Shown here: one piece after another, positions 43,020 through 51,804 of the stretch | Numbering within the stretch: position 1 is the first letter of the stretch | Layout: every line of letters begins with the position of its first letter | NCBI GenBank assembly: GCA_037190225.1 | Contig: JBBCJL010000009.1 | Span: forward strand, 1-64,000 | Length of the DNA: 64,000 nucleotides | Direction of reading: 5' to 3' | Source of the DNA: MKSF01 sp037190225 | GTDB taxonomy: Bacteria; Bacteroidota; Bacteroidia; Chitinophagales; Chitinophagaceae | Made by a program: the position numbers and the translations under genes | Notes under the pieces: model-generated | Database searches by the model: none | The model's input: only the letters and a program-made list of their open reading frames with translations | Told to the model about the DNA's origin: nothing

Positions 43020-43775
43020 TCAGTTATTGGCTATCGCACGCATTCTTACGCCATATCCTTTCCTGTAGCCGGAGCCGCCGCCATTGGCTGAGGGCTGGAA
43101 TACCCAGTAGATGCGTTCCCTGTAGATCATACCAACGCCGTAAGCATATACTTCCTGTGAGAAGTTACGGTAAGCGTAAGCAGTGGAATCCACATCCGGG
43201 TTATTCAGCTGGTCGTCTATATGATTGACGGTGACCGTTCTTTCATAATAGTTGTTGCCCGGATCAAAAGGAGCATTCAGGTTATGGTAGGAATAGATCC
43301 AGTTGCTGTTGTTGTATTCTGCCGTATAATCCTGGTCGAATTTGGGTATCCTGGCATTTCCATCCCAGGTAGCGCCTTCCGTAACAGGGAATATCATTTT
43401 AATAAAGGTCAGGTTTCGCTGGGTCACTTCGATGGAGGTCTCATTGTCCGAGATATAAAACACTTCCTTGATCCGGAAGGAATCCGTTGTCTGCTTTCTA
43501 TGGTACACATCTACCTTATACGACAATTTACCTTCGGCATTGGTAAAGGTATCTGCTATCTGGTAACGCATCTGGGTACTGTACACGATCTCTGCTCTCA
43601 AAAAATCATCCCAGTAGGTGGAATCCACATTGTACAATATATATTTGCCTTTGGCCAGCGGGAAAAAATTTCTTCCGTAGGATAATTCAGACAGATCTTC
43701 CTTTTCCTTTTTACAAGAATTCAAAGACAATAATGTCATCAGGCCCAATGTGAATGGCAGTAGATATTTCCGCAT
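43020..43775 (-). CDS. Putative lipoprotein of unknown function
   Basis: 251 residues with lipoprotein signal MRKYLLPFTLGLMTLLSLNSC followed by a Lys/Glu-rich linker (KKEKEDLSE). The body is predicted to be a single beta-rich domain with many Tyr and Asn (FFPLAKGKYILYNVDSTYW at its start). Such FPL...Y..Y.VDS patterns occur in many Bacteroidota surface lipoproteins of unknown function. Monocistronic, ending at the terminator 42954-42996. Confidence 0.75.
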   Translation of the reverse strand: MRKYLLPFTLGLMTLLSLNSCKKEKEDLSELSYGRNFFPLAKGKYILYNVDSTYWDDFLRAEIVYSTQMRYQIADTFTNAEGKLSYKVDVYHRKQTTDSFRIKEVFYISDNETSIEVTQRNLTFIKMIFPVTEGATWDGNARIPKFDQDYTAEYNNSNWIYSYHNLNAPFDPGNNYYERTVTVNHIDDQLNNPDVDSTAYAYRNFSQEVYAYGVGMIYRERIYWVFQPSANGGGSGYRKGYGVRMRAIANN

Positions 43776-43871
43776 ATTATGTTACGATATAATATAATAA
43801 AATATTGTAAAGGTATAAAAAACAGTGTAAGTTATAAAAATAATTCACTAATTCAAAGAATTGCTAATTTC

Positions 43872-44978
43872 TTACACGGATTTTTTTTCACCCGATTGTA
43901 TAATGCCGCCGGCAATGACATCATCGCCTTCGTAGAACACTGCGGACTGCCCCGGGGCGATGCCTTTTACATCCTCGTAGAATTGTACATTCATGATGTC
44001 GTTGTCCAGTGTCAGGCTGCTGAGCGTACCCGCATCCTTATACCTGATCTTGGTGATGGCTTCAAAATGATCCGGGATAGTTGCGTATTTTACCATGTTA
44101 AGGCCACCCACACGCATGATATTCTGGTTCAGGTCCTCCGCATCGCCCAATACCACGGTATTGGTCTCGGGGATGATCCTGGTCACAAATACCGGGCGTC
44201 CCAGCGCTATATCCAGTCCTTTTCGCTGCCCTACGGTATAGAAGGGATATCCTTTATGCTTACCTACTACTTTCCCGTCCGTCAGCACGAAATCCCCGCC
44301 GTCCACCTGCGCTTCCAGCCCGTCCACGTTGCGTTTCAGGAATCCCCGGTAATCATTGTCGGGCACAAAGCAGATCTCGTAGCTTTCGGCTTTCTTGGAC
44401 AGTTCCGTATAGCCGAAATCAGCCGCTATCTGGCGCACTTCCGTTTTCAGGTAATCACCCAGCGGGTAAATGCTCCTGGCCAGGCAATCCTGCTCCAGGC
44501 CCCAGAGTACATAGCTCTGGTCCTTGGTCAGGTCCCTGGCTTTGGACAATACGTGACGGCCGTTCTCTTCCCGTACGCGCACATAGTGTCCCGTTGCGAT
44601 AAATTCGCAATCCAGGGCATTGGCGCGTTTCAGGAGCGCGTTCCATTTGATATGGGTATTGCATAATACGCAGGGATTGGGTGTCCGTCCTGCTATATAT
44701 TCATCTACAAAATTCTGTATGACAGCGCCGCTGAACTCTTCCCTGATATCCAGGATATAGTGGGGAAATCCGTTCTGTACCGCGGCCAGCCGGGCATCGT
44801 TAAAAGAGTCTATATTACAGCATCCTGTTTCCTTCTTGCTTCCGCCCGAGCCCCGGTAGTCCCATGTCTTCATGGTAATGCCTATCACTTCATATCCCTG
44901 CTCGTGCAGCATTAAGGCTGTAACGGTACTGTCTATACCGCCGCTCATAGCCACCAGCACTTTCCCTTTACGACTCAT
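43872..44978 (-). CDS. mnmA: tRNA-specific 2-thiouridylase MnmA
   Basis: 368 residues. The PP-loop SGGIDS is at 12-17. Both catalytic cysteines are present: Cys103 in GRTPNPCVLCN and Cys203 in YEICFVPDND. Further family blocks: FIATGHYVRV, DQSYVLWGL and YTVGQRKGL. It thiolates U34 of tRNA for Lys, Glu and Gln (EC 2.8.1.13) using sulfur relayed from a cysteine desulfurase. Upstream a -7 element is at 45013-45020. Confidence 0.97.
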   Translation of the reverse strand: MSRKGKVLVAMSGGIDSTVTALMLHEQGYEVIGITMKTWDYRGSGGSKKETGCCNIDSFNDARLAAVQNGFPHYILDIREEFSGAVIQNFVDEYIAGRTPNPCVLCNTHIKWNALLKRANALDCEFIATGHYVRVREENGRHVLSKARDLTKDQSYVLWGLEQDCLARSIYPLGDYLKTEVRQIAADFGYTELSKKAESYEICFVPDNDYRGFLKRNVDGLEAQVDGGDFVLTDGKVVGKHKGYPFYTVGQRKGLDIALGRPVFVTRIIPETNTVVLGDAEDLNQNIMRVGGLNMVKYATIPDHFEAITKIRYKDAGTLSSLTLDNDIMNVQFYEDVKGIAPGQSAVFYEGDDVIAGGIIQSGEKKSV

Positions 44979-45012
44979 AATATTGTTAGTTAATTAGAAG
45001 GTGTACAAACTG

Positions 45013-45020
45013 CAAAGGTA
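45013..45020 (-). promoter_or_regulatory. -7 element for mnmA
   Basis: CAAAGGTA on the plus strand reads TACCTTTG on the minus strand, a full match to TAnnTTTG, 35 bp before the start. Confidence 0.5.
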
Positions 45021-45149
45021 CAACATCACATTTATTCTGATGCTAACGGTTTGTGATAAGGCTATTGGTAAAATTTATCAGCAGGGGCGCCGGGCATAAT
45101 ACTATCACACGGTAGCCTGAACCCGGAGCAATGATAGCAGCCGGGCCTG

Positions 45150-46688
45150 CTAGCCTGCCCAGTTTTCCCTGTCAAGGCTCCTGTACTGGATCGCTTCTGC
45201 TATATGCTCGTGGTTGATGCGGTCTTTTGCATCCAGGTCCGCAATGGTGCGGGCTACCTTCAGTATCCTGTCGTAGGCCCTGGCGGAAAGGTTCAGCCTC
45301 TCCATAGCCCGCTTCAGCAGGTTGCTGCTTAAATGATCCAGCTCGCAATGGGCAGCGATCAGGGGCGGGGTCATCATAGCATTGGCATATATACCCGGAT
45401 GATCCCTGAAGCGCTCGGTCTGTATCTGCCTGGCGCGGATCACGCGTTCCCGTATAACGGCGCTGCTGTCGGAAGACCTGGAGGCTGCCAGCTCATCATA
45501 GTTGACGGGTGTAACTTCCACGTGGAGATCTATGCGGTCCAGCAGGGGACCTGATACCTTGTTGAGGTAGCGTTGTATGACGGGTGTGCTGCAGGTGCAT
45601 TCCCTGGCAGGATGGTTGTAAAAGCCGCAGGGGCAGGGGTTCATAGAAGCGATTAGCATAAAGCTGGCGGGGAAGTCTATAGACATTTTAGCCCTGGAAA
45701 TGCTGACCCGCCGTTCTTCCATAGGCTGCCGCATCACTTCCAGCACGGTCCTTTTGAATTCCGGCAGCTCATCCAGGAACAGCACCCCGTTATGGGCGAG
45801 CGAGATCTCTCCCGGCTGGGGATAACCACCGCCGCCTACCAGCGCCACATCAGACACCGTATGGTGCGGGCTCCGGAAAGGCCGCTGCGCGATCAGGGAG
45901 GCATGTTCCGGCAGCTTGCCGGCAACGGAATGTATCTTGGTCGTTTCAAGGGCTTCATGCAGTGTCAGCGGCGGCAGTATGGTGGGGATCCTTTTGGCCA
46001 GCATCGTTTTTCCTGCGCCGGGAGGGCCTATCAGGATAGCATTATGCCCTCCTGCCGCTGCGATCTCCAGGGAGCGCTTGATGTTCTCCTGGCCTTTAAC
46101 ATCGGAAAAGTCGATGTCGTAATGGGCCTGTGCGTTAAAGAATTCTTCCCTGGTATCTACCTTTACAGGTTGGAGCGTGCTGTTGCCGGAAAGGATATCT
46201 ATGACCTCCCGGATATGACTGACGCCGTAAACTGCTATATTGCTGACCATAGCTGCTTCCCGGGCATTCTGCGCCGGCAGGATCATACCGCTGAATTGCT
46301 CCTTTTTGGCCTGTATCGCCATGGGTAATACGCCCTTCACCGGCTTCAAAGAGCCGTCCAGCGATAATTCGCCCATAATAATGAATGCTTCAAATCCCTT
46401 GCTGTCTACCTGGCCGGTAGCGCCTAAAATGGCGGTAAAGATGGTGAGGTCATAGGCAGAGCCGGCTTTTTTCAGGTCGGCCGGGGCCATATTGATCACC
46501 ACTTTGGTGCGCGGGCGCTCATAGCCGTTGTTCTTCATGGCAGTGAGCACCCTTTCAATACTTTCCTTTACTGCATTATCCGGCAGGCCTACGATAACGA
46601 ATCCCAGGCCGGGAGTGACATCTGCTTCTATGGTGATGGTAATGGCATCTACTCCGTATACCGCACTTCCGAAAAGTTTTACCAACAT
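45150..46688 (-). CDS. YifB/ComM family Mg-chelatase-like AAA ATPase
   Basis: 512 residues, full length. N-terminal Lon-S16-like domain (VEADVTPGLGF-type: TIEADVTPGLGFVIVGLPDNA), then the AAA domain with Walker A GPPGAGKT at 221-228, Walker B-type LFLDELPEF, and the zinc-binding-like NPCPCGFYNHPARECTC. The C-terminal helical domain (LNLSARAYDRILKVARTIADL) is present. In some naturally competent bacteria the homologue ComM is a branch-migration helicase acting in transformation, a link to dprA in the same window, though 29 kb away. Confidence 0.93.
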   Translation of the reverse strand: MLVKLFGSAVYGVDAITITIEADVTPGLGFVIVGLPDNAVKESIERVLTAMKNNGYERPRTKVVINMAPADLKKAGSAYDLTIFTAILGATGQVDSKGFEAFIIMGELSLDGSLKPVKGVLPMAIQAKKEQFSGMILPAQNAREAAMVSNIAVYGVSHIREVIDILSGNSTLQPVKVDTREEFFNAQAHYDIDFSDVKGQENIKRSLEIAAAGGHNAILIGPPGAGKTMLAKRIPTILPPLTLHEALETTKIHSVAGKLPEHASLIAQRPFRSPHHTVSDVALVGGGGYPQPGEISLAHNGVLFLDELPEFKRTVLEVMRQPMEERRVSISRAKMSIDFPASFMLIASMNPCPCGFYNHPARECTCSTPVIQRYLNKVSGPLLDRIDLHVEVTPVNYDELAASRSSDSSAVIRERVIRARQIQTERFRDHPGIYANAMMTPPLIAAHCELDHLSSNLLKRAMERLNLSARAYDRILKVARTIADLDAKDRINHEHIAEAIQYRSLDRENWAG

Positions 46689-46730
46689 ACGTGCAGGGTT
46701 TTGGTGAATCTAAATTTAGGTGTTTTTTCC

Positions 46731-46763
46731 GAAAAAATATCCCAGGCGTATATACCCGGGATA
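46731..46763 (-). terminator. Terminator after adk
   Basis: On the minus strand TATCCC ... GGGATA with a 14-nt loop is followed by TTTTTTC, 25 bp after the adk stop. Confidence 0.6.
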
Positions 46764-46787
46764 GATCAATGCTTTATGGGATGACGC

Positions 46788-47357
46788 CTAAAGCGCGTCC
46801 ATTACGTTTCCTATCAGCTGGAAGGTCTCCGCTATGCTGCCGTCACCTTTCAGGGGATGGTGCAAGCCTTTGGCAGCGTAATAATCCGCTACCGCTGCGG
46901 TCTTATTCTTATATTCTATGATCCTTTTGTTGATCACCTCTTCGTTATCATCGGAACGGCCGGATACCTGTCCGCGTCCCAGCAATCTTCTTTTCAGCTC
47001 TTCTTCCGGTACTTCCAGGGAGATCAGCGCGGCAATACGGGAACCTTTGCCCTGCAAGAGGGCATCCAGCGCCACCGCTTGTTCCGTAGTACGGGGAAAC
47101 CCGTCAAATATGAAGCCTTTTGCATCAGGATGCTGCTGCAGCTTGCTGTCGATCATGCCGATCACTACAGCATCCGGAACCAGCTGTCCGTTGTCCATAT
47201 ATCTTTTGGCATCCAGTCCTAAAGCGGTCTCGTTACTGATCTCTTCTCTCAGGAGATCACCGGTAGATAAATGTTTCAACCCGTATTTCTCAATGATGTT
47301 GGCAGACTGGGTTCCCTTTCCACTTCCTGGAGGTCCAAATAGGATAATGTTAAGCAT
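46788..47357 (-). CDS. adk: Adenylate kinase
   Basis: 189 residues, the short form without the zinc-binding LID insert. P-loop GPPGSGKGTQ at 8-17, TGDLLREEI, the FDGFPRTTEQA block, LLGRGQVSGRSDDNEEVINKR. It converts AMP and ATP to two ADP (EC 2.7.4.3). Monocistronic, with a -7 element at 47384-47391 and a terminator at 46731-46763. Confidence 0.97.
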   Translation of the reverse strand: MLNIILFGPPGSGKGTQSANIIEKYGLKHLSTGDLLREEISNETALGLDAKRYMDNGQLVPDAVVIGMIDSKLQQHPDAKGFIFDGFPRTTEQAVALDALLQGKGSRIAALISLEVPEEELKRRLLGRGQVSGRSDDNEEVINKRIIEYKNKTAAVADYYAAKGLHHPLKGDGSIAETFQLIGNVMDAL

Positions 47358-47383
47358 AAATATTATTTTTTGACTTGCGCGTT

Positions 47384-47391
47384 CAAAGGTA
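47384..47391 (-). promoter_or_regulatory. -7 element for adk
   Basis: CAAAGGTA on the plus strand reads TACCTTTG on the minus strand, a full match to TAnnTTTG, 27 bp before the start. Confidence 0.5.
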
Positions 47392-47537
47392 AGAAAAAAA
47401 CAGGATTTATAATTGGGTTAAATTAATTATATATTAATTATTTCATTTGTGTTGCGTCCGTACCGGTCAGGCCGGCGGCATCCGTATTATGCCCGCAGGC
47501 TTTTGCCCTGCAAATCATTTCTTACATGCTTTTTTAG

Positions 47538-47545
47538 TAATTTTG
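47538..47545 (+). promoter_or_regulatory. -7 element for the TPR membrane protein gene
   Basis: TAATTTTG fully matches TAnnTTTG, 31 bp before ATG 47576. Confidence 0.5.
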
Positions 47546-47575
47546 CCACTCATTAAAGACTAAATAAACAAAAAG

Positions 47576-48229
47576 ATGTTTGCATTCAGAAAATTTTTAG
47601 TAAAAAACAGGTTGTGGATAGGACTTGTACTTATTGCGCTGGGTATATACGTAGGTATTGAAAATACATGGTGGATCGGCTGGCTGCCTATCCTGGTCGG
47701 TATGCTGACCATTGTGGCGCACTTCCTTATCGGGCCTGTGACGCTTTTACAGCGTTATGTGGAGTCCGGGGATGTGGACGGTGCCAAGGAGCTGATAGAT
47801 ATGGTGAAATTTCCCAACCTGCTGCTAAAGCCGATCCGTTCGGCTTACTATATGCTGAAAGCCAATTTCTCTACTATGAGCGATGACCTGGACGGGGCGG
47901 AAGCGGAGCTGAAGAAAAGCCTGGCGTCCGGTGTGGCCGATAAGGATTACCAGGGTACGGCTTACCTGCAGCTGGGCACCATAGCGCACCGGAAAGGCAA
48001 TACCAAGGAAGCCTATGAGCACCTGAAGAAAGCGGTGAGCATAGGACTGCCGGACGGGGACAGCATCGCGACCGCTTACCTGCAATTATGTTCCATCTCA
48101 ATGCAGCGGAGGGACTTCCGCGGCAGCAAGATGTTCTTTTCCAAAGCGCAGGCCGCCAAGCCCAGGAATGCCCAGATCCTGGACCAGATAGCCGAAATGA
48201 AGAAATATATAGCCCGCATACCCGGTTAA
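47576..48229 (+). CDS. Membrane-anchored TPR protein
   Basis: 217 residues. Two N-terminal membrane segments (WIGLVLIALGIYVGI and WLPILVGMLTIVAHFL) are followed by about four helical TPR-like repeats: GDVDGAKELIDMV, DDLDGAEAELKKSL, GNTKEAYEHLKKAV and RDFRGSKMFFSKAQ. It should present a cytoplasmic protein-binding surface at the inner membrane. Partner unknown. Its transcript ends at the terminator at 48250-48288. Confidence 0.8.
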   Translation: MFAFRKFLVKNRLWIGLVLIALGIYVGIENTWWIGWLPILVGMLTIVAHFLIGPVTLLQRYVESGDVDGAKELIDMVKFPNLLLKPIRSAYYMLKANFSTMSDDLDGAEAELKKSLASGVADKDYQGTAYLQLGTIAHRKGNTKEAYEHLKKAVSIGLPDGDSIATAYLQLCSISMQRRDFRGSKMFFSKAQAAKPRNAQILDQIAEMKKYIARIPG

Positions 48230-48249
48230 GGGACCAGGAAAAGGGTGTG

Positions 48250-48288
48250 GAGCCGTAATCCGGGAAACGCGGGTTACGGCTCTTTTTT
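48250..48288 (+). terminator. Terminator after the TPR protein gene
   Basis: GAGCCGTAATCC (48250-48261) pairs with GGGTTACGGCTC (48271-48282, one G-U pair), followed by six T. Confidence 0.88.
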
Positions 48289-48305
48289 GTCAGTGCGTAT
48301 TTGTT

Positions 48306-48313
48306 TAACTTTG
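48306..48313 (+). promoter_or_regulatory. -7 element for ispE
   Basis: TAACTTTG fully matches TAnnTTTG. It lies inside the longest open frame (from TTG 48301), so it supports ATG 48334 as the start. Confidence 0.5.
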
Positions 48314-48333
48314 AAGGTCATTCAATTGCTGCT

Positions 48334-49179
48334 ATGGTTTGTTTTCCCAATGCCAAGATCAATATCGGGCTGTACGTTACGGAAAAGCGGGCAGACGGCT
48401 ATCATAATCTTGAGACCGTGTTCTTCCCTGTTCCCGTGTACGATGCGCTGGAGATAGTGCCTGCCCCGGATGGACGCACTTCCATATTCCTGTCCGGCCT
48501 GGAGATTACCGGTAATGTGACCGGCAACCTGGTATGGAAAGCCTGGGAAATGGTAGCCCGGCAGTTTCCGGACGCCGTGTCCCCGGTACATATTTACCTG
48601 AGCAAAGCCATCCCGATGGGCGCAGGTATGGGCGGCGGTTCGGCCGACGGCACCTTCATGCTGCTGCTGCTCAACCGGTATTTCCACCTGGGACTGTCAG
48701 AAGAAAGGCTGGCGGCCCTGGCTTTAGAGCTGGGCAGCGACTGTCCTTTCTTTGTATATAACAGGCCGCAGCTGGCTGCGGGCCGGGGTGAGCTGCTGGA
48801 GGATATAGCGCTGGGGGTGGACTGGAGCGATTACCGCCTCTGCATGGTCTGTCCGGGCGTACACATCAGCACTGCCAGGGCCTTTGCAGGTATTACACCG
48901 CGGCAGCCGGCTTTCGATCTCCGGAATATCGGGACCTTACCGCTTGCTTCATGGAAAGCCCATATCAGCAATGACTTTGAAGAGAGCATATTCCTGCACT
49001 GCCCGGAACTTGCCGCTATAAAAACCTATCTTTACAGTAAAGGAGCCTTATATGTGTCCATGACGGGTACGGGATCGGCCTTTTACGGCATCTTCCCGCG
49101 TACCTGCCGCCCGGATACCGATATGGAATCCTGGCAATATCCTGTACAATGGTATGACGATCTCACTATAAAAAATTAG
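48334..49179 (+). CDS. ispE: 4-diphosphocytidyl-2-C-methyl-D-erythritol kinase
   Basis: 281 residues from ATG 48334. A GHMP kinase: Lys8 in NAKINIGLYV, ADGYHNLETVF, the ATP-binding loop PMGAGMGGGSADG at 94-106 and the catalytic Asp136 in LGSDCPFF; C-terminal MTGTGSAFYGIF. It phosphorylates CDP-methylerythritol in the MEP route to isoprenoids (EC 2.7.1.148), which feeds the prenyl chain used by the UbiA-family enzyme. The lutB-like gene follows after 6 bp. Confidence 0.95.
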   Translation: MVCFPNAKINIGLYVTEKRADGYHNLETVFFPVPVYDALEIVPAPDGRTSIFLSGLEITGNVTGNLVWKAWEMVARQFPDAVSPVHIYLSKAIPMGAGMGGGSADGTFMLLLLNRYFHLGLSEERLAALALELGSDCPFFVYNRPQLAAGRGELLEDIALGVDWSDYRLCMVCPGVHISTARAFAGITPRQPAFDLRNIGTLPLASWKAHISNDFEESIFLHCPELAAIKTYLYSKGALYVSMTGTGSAFYGIFPRTCRPDTDMESWQYPVQWYDDLTIKN

Positions 49180-49185
49180 AAACGG

Positions 49186-50574
49186 ATGATAGATACGGAT
49201 AAAAGGAAACGGACGTTCCTGGATAAATCGGATAAGAAAGCGCACGACCTGAAGCATAAGCAGGTCATTAATTTCAATATTGATAAGTATAACGCCGCCG
49301 TCAGGAACGGGAAGCACCAGTACCGGGACCTGGAGTCAGCCCGCAAGTATGCCAAGAACATCAAGTGGAACGCTATAGAAAACCTGGAAAAGAACCTTAA
49401 CGCGTTCGAGAGGAACTTTACCCTTCGCGGCGGTAAGGTGCTGTGGGCGCAGAACACCCGGGAGGCCCTGGATCATATCCTGGATATTTGTGAATCGAAG
49501 AAGGCCACCACAGTGGTGAAATCAAAATCTATGGTGACTGAAGAGCTGCACCTGAATGAATTTCTCCACAGGCATAAGATCGCTTCCATAGAAACAGACC
49601 TGGGAGAGTATATACAGCAGCTGGATGAAGAGCCGCCTTATCATATTGTAACACCGGCCATGCATAAGAGCAAGGAAGATATTGCAGACCTGTTTCACAG
49701 GAAGCTGGGCACAGCGCCCGGTCTGTCGCCTTCCGAGCTGACCCTGATAGCGCGGGAGAAGCTCCGTAAAAAGTACAGTGAGGCGGAGATAGGCATCACA
49801 GGCGCTAATTTTCTCGTAGCCGATATCGGTGGTATCTGTATCACGGAGAACGAAGGCAACGGGAGGCTTACCACCACTTTACCCAGGACCCATATTGCCA
49901 TTGTCGGGATAGAAAAGATCATCCCGAGTATGGACGACCTGGCCTTATACTGGCCGCTCCTGGCTACTTTTGGTACGGGTCAGCAGGTAACGGTATACAA
50001 TACCATACTCTCCGGTCCCAAGCAGCGCGGGGAGAACGACGGCCCCGAGGAGATGTATGTGATACTGCTGGATAACGGCCGGACCAACCTGCTGAAAAAG
50101 GAAGTAAGACAGAGCATGTACTGCATCCGCTGCGGCTCCTGCCTCAATGCCTGTCCTGTATATAAGAATATCGGCGGTCATACCTACGATACCACTTACA
50201 GCGGCCCGATAGGGTCTGTTATAACACCGCACCTGAAAAGCATGCAGGAATACGGTCATCTCAGCTTTGCCTCCAGCCTGTGCGGCAACTGTACGGAAGT
50301 ATGTCCTGTAAATATACAGCTCCATGAGATGCTGCTGAAGAACAGGCAGCTGTACAATGAGCAGGGTAACGGGCTGCTCAGGGAGCGCTTTGCCTGGAAG
50401 ATCTTCAGGTCGGCTATGAAACACCGCTTTACCTTTAGTATGGCTACGCCCATGATGAAGAACTATGCGTTCAAAAAATTCTTTTCACCGCTCTGGGGGG
50501 ACAGGAGGGAAGGGATCACCTTTCCCAAACAGAGCTTCGGGCAGCTGTGGAAAAATGAACAGAAGAATAAATGA
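49186..50574 (+). CDS. LutB-type Fe-S protein with LUD domain
   Basis: 462 residues. N-terminal LUD domain (about 60-290; VVKSKSMVTEELHLNEFL, EIGITGANFLVADIGGICIT, ENEGNGRLTTTLPRTHI) followed by two ferredoxin-type motifs: CIRCGSCLNACP (Cys313, 316, 319, 323) and CGNCTEVCP (Cys366, 369, 373). This is the LutB architecture of lactate utilisation (LutABC). Adjacent lutA and lutC are absent; a CCG-domain protein is encoded at 35239-36018. The stop overlaps the next start as ATGA, so it is translationally coupled to the amidohydrolase. Confidence 0.9.
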   Translation: MIDTDKRKRTFLDKSDKKAHDLKHKQVINFNIDKYNAAVRNGKHQYRDLESARKYAKNIKWNAIENLEKNLNAFERNFTLRGGKVLWAQNTREALDHILDICESKKATTVVKSKSMVTEELHLNEFLHRHKIASIETDLGEYIQQLDEEPPYHIVTPAMHKSKEDIADLFHRKLGTAPGLSPSELTLIAREKLRKKYSEAEIGITGANFLVADIGGICITENEGNGRLTTTLPRTHIAIVGIEKIIPSMDDLALYWPLLATFGTGQQVTVYNTILSGPKQRGENDGPEEMYVILLDNGRTNLLKKEVRQSMYCIRCGSCLNACPVYKNIGGHTYDTTYSGPIGSVITPHLKSMQEYGHLSFASSLCGNCTEVCPVNIQLHEMLLKNRQLYNEQGNGLLRERFAWKIFRSAMKHRFTFSMATPMMKNYAFKKFFSPLWGDRREGITFPKQSFGQLWKNEQKNK

Positions 50575-51740
50575 GATATATTACCGCCCCGCAGGTGCAT
50601 AACGGTTATGGCTTCCTGCCTTCCTCCACTGTGGTTGCCGTCCTTGAAGACGGCAGCATAGCCGGTCTGATCCCTTTCAGCGAAGTGCCGGGAGGCCCTT
50701 CCTGCATAGAGCAGCATGAGGGCATACTATGTCCTTCGTTTGTGAATGTGCATTGCCACCTGGAGCTTTCGCATCTCTACCGGCGTGTCCCGGAACATAC
50801 CGGCCTGGTGGAATTCGTATCCCGCATCCCGCTGGTAAGAAAAGAGGACAACGCGGTGCTGATCAGGGAAGCGATAATGGAAGCCGCCCGGCAGATGTAT
50901 GATAACGGCATCATAGCGGTGGGCGATATTTCCAATACTACAGATACGCTCGCGGTAAGGGACCGGGTACCTTTGCATATGCATACATTTATTGAATGTA
51001 TGGGTATTATCCCGGAGCTGGCCGGTAAAAGATTCGAAGCTTCGCAGGCTGTTTATGAAGCCTATAAAGCAACAGGAAAAGAAGGGCCTTACCTGAGGCG
51101 CGTCACGATAGTGCCGCATGCGCCCTACTCTGTCAGCCGTCCCCTGCTGGAAAGGATAGCAGCGGCTTCCGGCGCCGGGGTCTTGAGTGTCCATAATCAG
51201 GAAAGCGAAGCGGAGCTCCGCTTCTTTGCCGACAGGTCCGGCGACCTGCTGCAGCTTTACAAAGCTTTGCAGATAGATGCCGCCCGGCTGGATATCCCTG
51301 GTACTTCTTCCCTGGAGTATATAGTCTCCGGGCTTTCGGAAAAGACCCCGCTTATATTGGTCCATAATACCTTTACTTCGGAAAAGGATATAGTGTATTT
51401 GCAGCATCGCCACCCGGATGTCAGCTTTTGCCTTTGCCCTAATGCCAACTGGTATATAGAAAGACGGCTGCCCGATATACCGATGCTGGAACGCAGCGGA
51501 TTCCCTATCTGCCTGGGTACGGACAGCCTGGCCAGCAATTACGGCCTGGATATTTATGCGGAGGTCCTGGTGATCCTGAAGCATTTTCCTTCCATCCCGA
51601 TGGAAACAGTGCTGCGCTGGGCTACGCTTAACGGCGCAAAGGCCTTGCAGATGGATGATATTATCGGTAGCCTGGAACCCGGGAAGCGTCCGGGACTGAA
51701 CCTCATTACTCCTGATAATCAGGTGGTAAGATTGCTGTAA
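50571..51740 (+). CDS. Amidohydrolase-superfamily deaminase (possible aminofutalosine deaminase)
   Basis: 389 residues. Metal-binding motifs of the superfamily: HCH at 61-63 in FVNVHCHLELSH, then VPHAPYSVSRPLL, VHNQESEAE, ILVHNTFT and LGTDSLASNYGLD. This is the ATZ/TRZ/MTA-SAH deaminase branch. In bacteria using the futalosine route, aminodeoxyfutalosine deaminase (MqnX) belongs to this superfamily, and this genome region also carries a MqnP-like prenyltransferase; assignment to MqnX is inference. Coupled by a 4-bp overlap to the LutB-like gene. Confidence 0.85.
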   Translation: MRYITAPQVHNGYGFLPSSTVVAVLEDGSIAGLIPFSEVPGGPSCIEQHEGILCPSFVNVHCHLELSHLYRRVPEHTGLVEFVSRIPLVRKEDNAVLIREAIMEAARQMYDNGIIAVGDISNTTDTLAVRDRVPLHMHTFIECMGIIPELAGKRFEASQAVYEAYKATGKEGPYLRRVTIVPHAPYSVSRPLLERIAAASGAGVLSVHNQESEAELRFFADRSGDLLQLYKALQIDAARLDIPGTSSLEYIVSGLSEKTPLILVHNTFTSEKDIVYLQHRHPDVSFCLCPNANWYIERRLPDIPMLERSGFPICLGTDSLASNYGLDIYAEVLVILKHFPSIPMETVLRWATLNGAKALQMDDIIGSLEPGKRPGLNLITPDNQVVRLL

Positions 51741-51759
51741 TATAGCTGAATTACTTTTT

Positions 51760-51776
51760 TTGGCACATTATTTGAT
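51760..51776 (+). promoter_or_regulatory. Sigma-54-like promoter 2
   Basis: TTGGCAC ... TTTGAT with GG-N10-GA spacing (GG at 51762-51763, GA at 51774-51775). Nearly identical to the element at 37582-37598, including the T-run just before it. Start of transcription would be near 51786, 19 bp before ATG 51805. Confidence 0.5.
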
Positions 51777-51804
51777 TCTACATAGGAAATATAAATATTG
51801 AGTT

